From DASRCB01 sp035653295 (GTDB taxonomy: Bacteria > Acidobacteriota > Terriglobia > Bryobacterales > Bryobacteraceae), in assembly GCA_035653295.1 (NCBI GenBank), contig DASRCB010000027.1, positions 1 through 27,643 of the forward strand: a stretch of DNA of 27,643 nt, written 5' to 3'. The notes beneath the pieces are model-generated. The model was given only the letters and a program-made list of their open reading frames with translations, was not told the origin of the DNA and ran no database searches. Positions 8,093 through 15,812 of this stretch are shown here, piece by piece (within the stretch, counting starts at the first letter, position 1; each line of letters opens with the position of its first letter). The position numbers and the translations under genes are program-made.

Positions 8093-8777
8093 GCGCCGAA
8101 ACGATAAAGTGCTCGCCCACGCTGATGCGGATATCGTCGAACCCATTGCGCTCCAGAAGCCGGCGAATCCCGCGCTCGGTCTGGAAGCTCTCGTTCCTGC
8201 CGAAGAAGGAGAATTCCTTCTGGGCCAGGTGCAAAAGCATGCTGTTCAACACGATATAAACGAAAAAGATCCAGCCCTTCACGCTGCTTTCGCAGGCCTG
8301 CCGCCACACCGATCGGAAGATGTGCAATGTGATCCAGATCTCCCCGCCGGGCCGAAGGACGCGGCGCATTTCCCGGATGGTCGGGCCGATGCGCATATAC
8401 GGCAGCGACACGCGCGCCAGAACCATGTCGAACGAATTGCCGGCAAAGGGCAAAGACTCCCCATCGCCGCGGACGAAACAGATGCGGTCGGTCAGCGACT
8501 GACCGAGGCGGAGGGCGTCCTCATCGAGGTCGATGCCATAAGTCAGACGGTCGGGATAGGCCGCGATGAGCGTCTGGCCGCCCCCGCAACCGATGTCCAG
8601 GACTTTGGCCGAGCGGGGAACCGCCGGAGGAAGAACGTGCTCCGGATGTGTAGGATCGAGGGCAATCTTCAGCTCGCGCCGGTGATATTCCTCGGTGGTC
8701 AATCCGGTCAGACCATTGTCTATCGAAACAGGCGCCTGCGAGTCCAGAACTTTTGAACGGGCGTGGTTCAGCAACAC
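8082..8777 (-). CDS. class I SAM-dependent methyltransferase
   Basis: A 231-residue protein with the Rossmann-like methyltransferase core. Motif I is VLDIGCGGG at residues 59-67, the acidic residue after strand 2 is in YGIDLDED, motif IV-like sequence is SFDMVLARVSLPYM, and post-motif REMRRVLRPGGEIWITLH follows. This is the UbiE/Methyltransf_11 pattern. A hydrophobic stretch near residues 165-185 (GWIFFVYIVLNSMLLHLA) may pack against a lipid or membrane. The substrate is not evident. It is the first gene of a two-gene unit with the VOC protein, and lies 87 bp downstream of the U-run that ends the structured RNA on the same strand. Confidence 0.88.
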   Translation of the reverse strand: MLLNHARSKVLDSQAPVSIDNGLTGLTTEEYHRRELKIALDPTHPEHVLPPAVPRSAKVLDIGCGGGQTLIAAYPDRLTYGIDLDEDALRLGQSLTDRICFVRGDGESLPFAGNSFDMVLARVSLPYMRIGPTIREMRRVLRPGGEIWITLHIFRSVWRQACESSVKGWIFFVYIVLNSMLLHLAQKEFSFFGRNESFQTERGIRRLLERNGFDDIRISVGEHFIVSAHAR

Positions 8778-8863
8778 TCTCAGTTTAAGCTGAAAGATCC
8801 GCGGCTTTCATATACTGCGAGACCGGTACTTTGGATACATTTAAGGGGCTGCGCGGGAGTACT

Positions 8864-9478
8864 AAAAAGAGGAATGGTTCCAGGTGACCTTTGACAACAG
8901 CCTGTTCGCCAGCCGGCATGCACGGCCCGAACGTCGCCCGCGGTTTCAGCCGGGAATCTGTCTCCCTCGCTCCCCGCAACCGTGATTTCAACGGCCGCGG
9001 ATCAATGCTCCGGAGCGTTCCTGCCAACCGATACCGCAGGAGGCTTTGCACCTCGCGACGGCCTTTCCCTCACCCGCGCCGGTTGTTCCCTTTCGAGAAC
9101 TTCCGTTGCGGGGTCATCGTTCCTGGCCTGCCGCTTCGGTTGCTGTCGCGAATCCGCTGTCCGGCTCGTTCGACCCGCAGCTCCCAGCCTCTCCCGGTTT
9201 TCACCGGCCGGGGCTGTTCGACACCACGCGCCCGTTACCGAACGCTCTGGTTCGCGACTCCCTCACCACGTCCGCCCGTTACTCCCCTCCGGGATCGTCT
9301 CCCTCGGGATCGACGCGACTGGCGGCGTCGGATCGGGATGCCTGCCCTGAAATCAGCCCGATCGCCCTTCGCTCCCCGCAATGTGCACTCTCCTTTCGGA
9401 AAGCGCCGCCGCGGATCATCGTTCCGGGCTCGCTACCTCTTCCGAGGCTTGCTGTTCCCTTCAACCTCCTGGAACCAT
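8864..9478 (-). ncRNA. candidate large structured non-coding RNA, class not recognised
   Basis: No convincing protein occurs here. Read on the minus strand, the region is purine-rich and full of nested inverted repeats. The ends pair perfectly over 11 bp (ATGGTTCCAGG at 9478-9468 with its complement at 8884-8874), and a run of five T follows at 8868-8864. Four hairpins carry GNRA loops: 9436-9447 (GGAA), 9388-9403 (GAAA, 6 bp), 9194-9207 (GAAA, 5 bp, inside a 5-bp outer stem 9185-9189/9212-9216) and 9085-9100 (GAAA, 6 bp). Other stems are 9331-9337/9357-9363 (7 bp), 9311-9316/9325-9330 (6 bp) and 9239-9243/9250-9254 (5 bp). A module of the form GGAACG..TGAyCCsGC, hairpin, GCGGGGAGCGArGG occurs three times (9425-9366, 9123-9064, about 9022-8964). 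A sigma70-like promoter lies just upstream. It does not match group I, group II, HEARO, 6S or RNase P features that I know. Confidence 0.65.
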
Positions 9479-9482
9479 CATC

Positions 9483-9511
9483 ATGATGCGCTGAACCGCG
9501 ATTCGGGTCAA
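9483..9511 (-). promoter_or_regulatory. candidate sigma70 promoter of the structured RNA
   Basis: On the minus strand TTGACC (9511-9506) is followed after exactly 17 nt by CATCAT (9488-9483). The match to the sigma70 consensus is 5 of 6 for the -35 and 4 of 6 for the -10. A start 5-7 nt further on falls at 9478-9476, where the 11-nt closing stem of the RNA begins. The coincidence of spacing and stem start is what makes it credible. Confidence 0.5.
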
Positions 9512-9621
9512 GTTTGAAAAGGGGGTTACAGTACGATTTCCTCGGTTTTTATCGGCTCGCCGAATCAGCAGCTTACCGTGAAACGCCTGTGCAGGAAGTG
9601 TGGATAAAACGCAAGTTGGAA

Positions 9622-10728
9622 TTAATGTTCCGCGTTGCGGGCCAGCTTGAGGATCATGCCGGTATCGGTAGCCAGGAAAACGGCGCCCTGGCCGTCGACG
9701 GCGAACTGCGCGCGCCGCGCCACCGCCCGATAGTCCACGTCGGTGCGATCCATGTGCTCGAAATCCGGACCGGAGTAGAGCCGAAGCTTACCGGGGACGG
9801 GGAGATTCAGCAGACGTCCCTGGCGGGCGATGGCCGCGACCCAGGTTGTTCCGCCGGACGCGATGGCATCGGCCACCAGAGCATCCGTGTCGCGTAAAAC
9901 CACGTTCATTTGGTTCGTCGTGCGGTCATAGCGGGCGATCTCGGATGTGGACTCGGCGCCGCTGGGCTGGAAGATAAACCAGGGGGGCTCGCCCCTGCTG
10001 AAAACAACGTCGATCAGATCGTCGGTCCTCGGGACCGCGGAAAACGTCCAGGTGGCACCGCCATCGGTGGTAAGGCCGATCTCGATGACATCGGTCGCTT
10101 TGCCGGACGGGCGCGCCCGCGAAGGCTCGAGCCAGGCGGGAATCCGGTTGGCGCCCGCCGGCGACATCTCGCCCACGATCTCTCCGTTCCGCGCGTCGCT
10201 GAACCAGATCCATTCCAGAGCGACTTCCGAAGGGCTCTTCGCCAGTTCCGTCCGGACGGACGCAACCTCCGCCCAGGACGATCCACCGTTTTCCGTCCGA
10301 AGCAGCTTGTCGCCCTGCAGCGCGAAGCCGTGGTTTTCATCGGTAAAGAACAGGCGCCGCACGTCATGCTCGCCGTGCAGCTTCTTCCACGTCTGACCGC
10401 CGTCCTGCGTCTGCCAGATGCCTTTATCGGCAGCCATCCAGCCAAGGTTGGCGTTCAGAAAGAAGAGCGAGGTTGGCAGGTCGGTAATGTGGACCGGAGT
10501 CCAGTGGGCGCCGGCGTCGGCGGTCAGGACTGCCGAGGGCTTGAACTTAGTCTCCTGCTCCACGGCGCCGGCAGCGATACAGTGCCCCGCCGAAGGGCAC
10601 TGGATATCGGCGATGTCGAAATTCTCTTCCGGCTTGTCGTAGAAGTAGCTCAGGTTCCAGCGGTCCGCCGCGGACGCGAGTCCCGCGCCGACCAGCATCA
10701 CGACAATCAGCTTGTTCGCCGGACCCAT
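9622..10728 (-). CDS. secreted BNR/YCF48-like beta-propeller protein
   Basis: A 368-residue protein with a signal peptide (NKLIVVMLVGAGLASAA). Four Asp-box-like repeats of the form T-x-D/N-x-G-x-x-W are visible: TADAGAHW, TQDGGQTW, TENGGSSW and TTDGGATW. These mark a sialidase-type or YCF48-like beta-propeller. Known members include the photosystem II assembly factor YCF48, but most bacterial ones are uncharacterised exported proteins, and nothing here suggests photosynthesis or glycosidase activity. The ATG shares its A with the stop codon of the GAF gene (TGATG), so the two are translationally coupled. The 144 bp after its stop lead to the structured RNA on the same strand. Confidence 0.82.
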   Translation of the reverse strand: MGPANKLIVVMLVGAGLASAADRWNLSYFYDKPEENFDIADIQCPSAGHCIAAGAVEQETKFKPSAVLTADAGAHWTPVHITDLPTSLFFLNANLGWMAADKGIWQTQDGGQTWKKLHGEHDVRRLFFTDENHGFALQGDKLLRTENGGSSWAEVASVRTELAKSPSEVALEWIWFSDARNGEIVGEMSPAGANRIPAWLEPSRARPSGKATDVIEIGLTTDGGATWTFSAVPRTDDLIDVVFSRGEPPWFIFQPSGAESTSEIARYDRTTNQMNVVLRDTDALVADAIASGGTTWVAAIARQGRLLNLPVPGKLRLYSGPDFEHMDRTDVDYRAVARRAQFAVDGQGAVFLATDTGMILKLARNAEH

Positions 10729-11318
10729 CAGTTCTGCACCGAGCTCATCATGCTGGGTGGCAGGACCGATGCGACATAGCCCGCGCTGCGGTCCGCCGCG
10801 CGGGAAAGCTCGAGAAGACAGCCTACCTGCTCGCCGACGGTTGTGAGCAGTTCCATTTCGCCGCCGGTGTGAGAATGCGCGGGGCGGTGCTGGACGTTGA
10901 TGACGCCGGCGACCCCACGACGGTTCACGATGGGGGCGGAAAGAAACGCTTCGAACGTATCTTCAGGGAGCTCGCTGAAGAGCTTGAATCGCGGGTCGTG
11001 GTAAGCCTCGCGGGAAATGGCCAGCAGCCGGCGCTCGCGCGCCACCCAGCCGGTCAGACCTTCATCCAGCTTGAGACGCAGCTTGCCGATCGAGGCCGGA
11101 TGGGGAACGTTCGAGGCGCACAGTACCAGCTCGCCGCCCTCGATGAGGTAAAGCAGGCAGGAATCGCACTCCATGAACTCCACCACCAGCTGGACAACCT
11201 CGTTGAGAACCTCAGGGAGGCTGACATCGCGAACCATGAAACGCGTGATCCGCTGCAGCAGGCGGAGTTGATGCTCGAGGCTTTGCAGGCGCAGTTCGAG
11301 TTCTCTGGCGCGCGACAT
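10728..11318 (-). CDS. GAF-domain protein
   Basis: A 196-residue soluble protein. Residues 1-30 are a likely coiled coil (ELELRLQSLEHQLRLLQRI). Residues about 35-175 form a GAF domain, with MECDSCLLYLIEGGELVLCAS, LRLKLDEGLTGWVARERRLL, and FLSAPIVNRRGVAGVINVQHRPAHSHTGGEMELL all typical. GAF domains bind small ligands or sense redox state; the two cysteines C51 and C54 (CDSC) in the first strand could be a redox or metal site. There is no attached kinase or output domain, so it may act in trans. It overlaps the BNR gene by one base. Confidence 0.88.
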   Translation of the reverse strand: MSRARELELRLQSLEHQLRLLQRITRFMVRDVSLPEVLNEVVQLVVEFMECDSCLLYLIEGGELVLCASNVPHPASIGKLRLKLDEGLTGWVARERRLLAISREAYHDPRFKLFSELPEDTFEAFLSAPIVNRRGVAGVINVQHRPAHSHTGGEMELLTTVGEQVGCLLELSRAADRSAGYVASVLPPSMMSSVQN

Positions 11319-11403
11319 CGCCCAATTATCCCATGTGACTTAAAATCCAGTGTCCTGTCCGGCTTAGGCGGGGCGTGGACGCCTGCCGCAGATGCGGACC
11401 GGT

Positions 11404-12288
11404 TTAGTAACGCGCGCGGGCGACAGGATAAGGCGTCGGAAAAGTGCGCGAGATATGGTCGTGCCAGGTAAGCGCTTCTTCGTCCACCAGCGACCACAGC
11501 AGGCCCAGTCCCATGGCAACGACGCTGAGACAGGCGGCGGCCATGCGGTTGAAGCGCTGCTCACGCTCGGGGAGCCTTCCATCAAAGGTCACGGTGCGCA
11601 GGTGGCTCCAGCGCATGCCGGGGCTGTCGCCGTCGGCAAGGCAGAAGAGCGCCCGGTAGAAAAGGTAAAGCACGGCGGCGACGCCAATCAGCAGCAGCGG
11701 GTTGAGGCGATGCATCACGGAGCTGCCGGCCAGCAGGTATACGAGCGCGGCGAAAAGGGCCATGCCGGCGACAACAATGCCGACATCCAGCGCGGCCGCG
11801 ACGATGCGGTGCGCGGCAATGGCGACCGGGGCATCGCACCAGATGACGCCCGCGGGCGGCGGCGCGGTGGAATGAGGACGGGGCGTGGCGGCGGGGCCGT
11901 CGGCGAAGACAAAGTCCTGCTGGCTGGGGTGGGGCTTGCGGGTTCGCGGCCGGGAAGGGGTCTGCGTCCGTTGGCGCGGCGGCCGCTCCAGCCGCGTTCC
12001 TGAAAGCTTGTCCAACGAAACCACGCGCCCCAGGTCGCGCGTCCCGAACAAGGATGGCTGCCACGATCGTTGCCGCGGGCCGGTTGCGCCGCCGGGAACC
12101 GTTTCCAGTTCCGGCGTACGTCTGCGCGGCTGCGGGGCGCTTTCGGGGCGGGAATCGAGCGCGGGGGCTGTCGCAGTGTGCGTATACGGCGCCTCCGCAT
12201 AGGCTCCATGTTCGTCCAGACGCCGCCCGCAGCGCTGGCATCTGTGCTCCCCGTCCGAATTCGCGGCCCGGCAATAGCGGCAGGTCAT
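11404..12288 (-). CDS. zinc-ribbon/RDD-family membrane protein
   Basis: A 294-residue protein from ATG 12288, which has AAGGAG and GGGAG purine tracts just upstream; a longer frame to 12417 lacks support. The N-terminus is a four-cysteine zinc ribbon (C3, C6, C17, C20 in CRYC and CQRC). A long arginine- and proline-rich linker follows to about residue 145. The C-terminal part is an RDD domain with three hydrophobic helices; the Arg and Asp of the first helix (HRIVAAALDVGIV) and the later GMRWSHLRTV segment fit the family. RDD proteins are thought to act in transport of ions or small solutes, but this one has no assigned role. Confidence 0.82.
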   Translation of the reverse strand: MTCRYCRAANSDGEHRCQRCGRRLDEHGAYAEAPYTHTATAPALDSRPESAPQPRRRTPELETVPGGATGPRQRSWQPSLFGTRDLGRVVSLDKLSGTRLERPPRQRTQTPSRPRTRKPHPSQQDFVFADGPAATPRPHSTAPPPAGVIWCDAPVAIAAHRIVAAALDVGIVVAGMALFAALVYLLAGSSVMHRLNPLLLIGVAAVLYLFYRALFCLADGDSPGMRWSHLRTVTFDGRLPEREQRFNRMAAACLSVVAMGLGLLWSLVDEEALTWHDHISRTFPTPYPVARARY

Positions 12289-12337
12289 ATCTCCCGGCTC
12301 CTTCTGTTTGCGCTCTCTTGCAGGGCCATAAACCGTC

Positions 12338-14845
12338 GTGCTAACGTTTGCGTTGAGACGTATTTCAGGTTGCTGCGCTGCACGGCGACAGAATCCCTCA
12401 ATTGAACTACGTAACATATTCAGTCGAAAATGTCACGAACTTTGTTTAGCGGCGCCGCTGCCGGCGGTACTCGTACTGCTGCTCGCGGCGCCGGTTTGGG
12501 GCCAGGTATTCCAGCCGCCGCTGCCTCCGCCACCGCCTCAGCGGCCTGAAACAACGCAATCGACAAATGTTTCGGGCGCGGCAGTGAGTCCGAACGCGCC
12601 CGCCGTTCTGCCCCGCCCCGCGGAGGCTCCGAAACCGGGATACGTGGAGACCTGGGCCACGACCCAGGAGCTCGATCCGCCATGGCGGCGCCTTCGCGGC
12701 GGAGCGCGCATCGCCATGAACGACATGGTGCTGACCGCGGACTCGGCCGATTTCAACGGCGACACCGGCGACGCATACGCCCAGGGCCATGTCCATTACG
12801 TGAATTTCACCACCGGCGAGAAGCTGGACTGCGACCGCGCGGAATACAACGTGGACACGGAAACGGGCACGTTCTACAACGTGCGGGGCACATCGCCCGC
12901 GAAGATCAACTCCAGCCCCGGGGTGCTCAGCACCACCAATCCGTTTTACTTTCAGGGCGAGTGGGCCCGCCGGCTGCAGCAGAAATATGTGATTTATCGC
13001 GGCTTCGTCACCGACTGCACCATGCCGCGTCCGTGGTGGCGCCTCACCGGGCCGAAATTCGACATCATCCCCGGTGAACGAGCCAAGGGCTACCGGTCTG
13101 TATTCCGCGTGCGCCGCCTTCCTCTGTTTTATGCTCCCGTGTTCTATAAAGACCTGAGGCGCAACCCTCGCCAGAGCGGGTTTCTGTCGCCCAGCATCGG
13201 TCACAGCACGCTGCTGGGCTACATGATCGGCATCGGGTATTACTGGGCCATCAATCCCAGCTACGATCTGCTGTACGAGGTACGCGACTACAGCATCCGC
13301 GGGTTTGCGCACACTGCGGGGTTCCGGGGAAAGGTGCGGCCCGGCACGGATTTCGATCTCGGCCTCTACGGTCTGAACGATCGGGGCATTCCGCAGCCGA
13401 ACGGCACGCGGATAAAAGAGGGCGGGTTCTACCTTACGGGAAAGGGCCGCGCGGAACTGGGGGGCGGCTGGGAAGCGCGCGGCAACCTCGATTACCTCAG
13501 CTCCTTCGTGTTCCGCCAGAATTTCACGATGACCTTCACCGAGGCGGTGTTCTCGGAGTCGCACACCAATGGGGTGGTCACGAAGCACTGGTCTGACTAC
13601 GCGGTCAATTTCGTCGGCGAGCGGGTGCAGAACTATGACTTCGATCCTTACAAACCGGACAAGAGCGTCATCACGCGCAAGCTGCCCGAAGCGGATTTCC
13701 TGGTGCGCGACAAGCAGATCACCCAAACGGTTCCGCTTTGGTTCTCGCTGGATTCAAGCGCCGGACTGCTGGACCGCGAGCAGCCGGCCTTCAGCAATCC
13801 GCTCGGTCTGAACACACCGGCGCTGCAGACGCCGCTGTTCATGCCGCGGCTGGATCTGTATCCGCATCTCACAACCGCGCTGCACCTGGCCGGCTTCAGC
13901 CTGGTTCCGACCTTCTCGGTGCGCGAAACGCAGTACGGCGACACACAGCGCAACGGCGTGGGCCAAAGCGCCGGACTGCTGCGCAGCGCCCGCGAGTTCA
14001 CGCTGGATCTGATTCCGCCCTCGCTGGCGCGCGTCTTCAACGGTCCGAAATTCCTGGGTCCACGGGTGAAGCACGTAATCGAGCCGCGCATCACTTATCA
14101 CTGGGTGGACGGGATCGGGACCGAAGCACAGAATCTGATCCGCTTCGACAGTACCGAGCTGATGACCAATACGAACGAGCTGAGGGTTTCGCTGACCAAC
14201 CGTCTGTACGTGAAGCACAAGAAGGACGACGGGGTGGACGAGGCGCTCAGCTGGCAGCTCACGCAAATCCGTTATTTCGATCCGACGTTCGGCGGGGCGC
14301 TCGTACCCGGTCAGCGCAACGTGATCCTGAGCACCATGGAGCTGACTGGGTTCGATTTTCTGTCGGGGCCGCGCAGCTATTCTCCGGTCGATTCGATCCT
14401 GCGGTTCGAGAAAGGCGTGGGCGTGCAGTGGCGGACCGATTACGATCCCATGCGCCCGGGCATCGTGATGAGCGAACTGACGGCGGACTACCGCTTCAGC
14501 AAGTACTGGATCAATCTCGGGCAGGCCACCGTGCGCGAAGACCCGGTGACGATGCCAGTCCCCATCCTGTCGCCATCATCGAACCAGCTGCGGGGTACGT
14601 TCGCTATCGGCAATCAGAACCGGCGCGGCTGGAACGCCGGCACCACCTGGTATTACGACTACAAACGAGGCATCCTCGCCTACTCGCTGTCGCAGGTTAC
14701 CTGGAACACGGACTGCTGCGGCTTCAGCGGCGAGTTCCGCAGGTTCGACTTCGGCACGCGTTTCGAGAACCAGTATCTTTTTTCGTTCTCGATTGCGAAC
14801 GTGGGCAGCGTCGGGAACCTGCGCCGTCAGGAACGGGTGTTCTAG
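12338..14845 (+). CDS. lptD: LPS-assembly outer-membrane protein LptD (start unresolved)
   Basis: LptD inserts lipopolysaccharide into the outer leaflet of the outer membrane. An OstA/LptA-like jellyroll is seen early (MNDMVLTADSADFNGDTGDAYAQG), then a large beta-barrel. VTDCTMPRPWW and the later RLPLFYAPVFYKDLRRNPRQSGFLSPSIG follow the E. coli pattern around Cys173. A CC pair at nucleotides 14714-14719 near the C-terminus matches the conserved Cys724-Cys725. The signal peptide core (LAAPLPAVLVLLLAAPVWG) has no good start in frame: only GTG 12338 or TTG 12353, which add about 35 odd residues. An ATG at 12429 lies in another frame, and one extra T in TTTAG near 12444 would give M-S-R-T-L-F-L-A-A-P, a normal signal peptide. 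The true start is therefore probably 12429 with a lost base, or a sequencing error. Confidence 0.9.
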   Translation: MLTFALRRISGCCAARRQNPSIELRNIFSRKCHELCLAAPLPAVLVLLLAAPVWGQVFQPPLPPPPPQRPETTQSTNVSGAAVSPNAPAVLPRPAEAPKPGYVETWATTQELDPPWRRLRGGARIAMNDMVLTADSADFNGDTGDAYAQGHVHYVNFTTGEKLDCDRAEYNVDTETGTFYNVRGTSPAKINSSPGVLSTTNPFYFQGEWARRLQQKYVIYRGFVTDCTMPRPWWRLTGPKFDIIPGERAKGYRSVFRVRRLPLFYAPVFYKDLRRNPRQSGFLSPSIGHSTLLGYMIGIGYYWAINPSYDLLYEVRDYSIRGFAHTAGFRGKVRPGTDFDLGLYGLNDRGIPQPNGTRIKEGGFYLTGKGRAELGGGWEARGNLDYLSSFVFRQNFTMTFTEAVFSESHTNGVVTKHWSDYAVNFVGERVQNYDFDPYKPDKSVITRKLPEADFLVRDKQITQTVPLWFSLDSSAGLLDREQPAFSNPLGLNTPALQTPLFMPRLDLYPHLTTALHLAGFSLVPTFSVRETQYGDTQRNGVGQSAGLLRSAREFTLDLIPPSLARVFNGPKFLGPRVKHVIEPRITYHWVDGIGTEAQNLIRFDSTELMTNTNELRVSLTNRLYVKHKKDDGVDEALSWQLTQIRYFDPTFGGALVPGQRNVILSTMELTGFDFLSGPRSYSPVDSILRFEKGVGVQWRTDYDPMRPGIVMSELTADYRFSKYWINLGQATVREDPVTMPVPILSPSSNQLRGTFAIGNQNRRGWNAGTTWYYDYKRGILAYSLSQVTWNTDCCGFSGEFRRFDFGTRFENQYLFSFSIANVGSVGNLRRQERVF

Positions 14846-14877
14846 CCTCGCGGCGCCAGCCGTTGGCTTGCGCGAGG
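14846..14877. terminator. two-tier hairpin between convergent lptD and CPBP genes
   Basis: CCTCGCG (14846-14852) pairs perfectly with CGCGAGG (14871-14877), and inside it AGCC (14858-14861) pairs with GGCT (14865-14868). It fills the 32-bp gap between the lptD stop and the stop of the CPBP gene. There is no T-run on either side, so termination efficiency is uncertain; it may protect 3' ends instead. Confidence 0.5.
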
Positions 14878-15792
14878 TCAGCGCGGATTCCACGCCGGCG
14901 CGGACCGCTGCATTTCCCTCGGCGGCGTAGCGGGAAAAATCATCAACACCGAAACGGCCAGGACGGCGATGACCAGCAGCACAAACACACTGCCCTCCGG
15001 CCCGGCGCTGCCGCCCGACAGCCACGAAGGCCCGGTAAGCGAGGTCCCCAGGAGATGGCCGCGGGAAACGATGCCGCTGTCCGGAACGCCGTAAAAGAAG
15101 CTCTCCGCCCAGTCCCAGGTCATGTGATAGCCGATGGCCCACCACAGGGACCCGGTGCGGCGCACTGTCCATGCCAGAAACACGGCGATGGCCATTGCGT
15201 TCGCGATGCCGAACTTGTTCTCTCCCGCATTACGCAGGTGACCGGCGGCGAAAAGCGCGGCGAGCAGGACAGCGGCGCCCCAGAATCCCATCCCCTCGGA
15301 GAGCACGAACAGCAGGTACCCGCGCGTGAGTAACTCTTCGAACAGCGCGACGAGGATAAACATGATCGTGTACTGGAGGGTGTAGCGCGCGATGGCCGGC
15401 GCGCCGTGGAGGTCAAAGCCATGAATCGAGAAGCATCCGGCCGCGCGGATCAACAGCAGCAGGAGCGACAGGGAAAGAAAGCCGGACAGCAGGCCCGCGG
15501 CCAGCCGTGGCCCGAGGCCCTGCCGGGCAAGACCGAAGTCGGTAACCGGCCGGCCATCGACGAAGCGGGCCATAATCCGTGCCGCCGCGAAGACGATCAC
15601 GACGGCGACGAGGCGGCCGGCGAGCGACCACAGTACATTCCCGCGATGCTGTTCGATGGCGGCGTCCACCGGCGCGCCAGGCACGATGCTGAACGCGATT
15701 AACAGGAGCAGATAGAGCAAGGCGCGCCAGCCGGCGCGGAGGCCGCGGGAGGAGAAGAAGACGCCGTGCAGCGTGAACGCCAAACGGTCCAT
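14878..15792 (-). CDS. CPBP-family intramembrane metalloprotease
   Basis: A 304-residue polytopic membrane protein from ATG 15792; the longer frame upstream runs through the methyltransferase gene and is discarded. The three CPBP (Abi/CAAX protease-like) motifs are present: EELLTRG (EExxxR), FAAGH (FxxxH) and HMTWD (HxxxD). About eight hydrophobic helices surround them. Relatives cleave prenylated or other membrane substrates, or process peptides for immunity, but most bacterial members have no known target. It starts 20 bp after the O-methyltransferase stop and is probably co-transcribed with it. Confidence 0.88.
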   Translation of the reverse strand: MDRLAFTLHGVFFSSRGLRAGWRALLYLLLLIAFSIVPGAPVDAAIEQHRGNVLWSLAGRLVAVVIVFAAARIMARFVDGRPVTDFGLARQGLGPRLAAGLLSGFLSLSLLLLLIRAAGCFSIHGFDLHGAPAIARYTLQYTIMFILVALFEELLTRGYLLFVLSEGMGFWGAAVLLAALFAAGHLRNAGENKFGIANAMAIAVFLAWTVRRTGSLWWAIGYHMTWDWAESFFYGVPDSGIVSRGHLLGTSLTGPSWLSGGSAGPEGSVFVLLVIAVLAVSVLMIFPATPPREMQRSAPAWNPR

Positions 15793-15812
15793 TCTACCCG
15801 GCGTCCCCGGGT

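Noticed and set aside
8874..9478. Non-autonomous transposon with 11-bp terminal inverted repeats
   Set aside because: No target-site duplication flanks the repeats, and the many GNRA hairpins plus promoter and U-run on one strand fit an RNA gene better. A multi-copy search could revive the idea.
8785..9517. Overlapping open frames of 88 to 208 codons on both strands
   Set aside because: All three plus frames stay open at once because the strand is pyrimidine-rich and poor in TA; the predicted proteins are arginine/serine/proline-rich without domains. The nested inverted repeats explain the sequence better as RNA.
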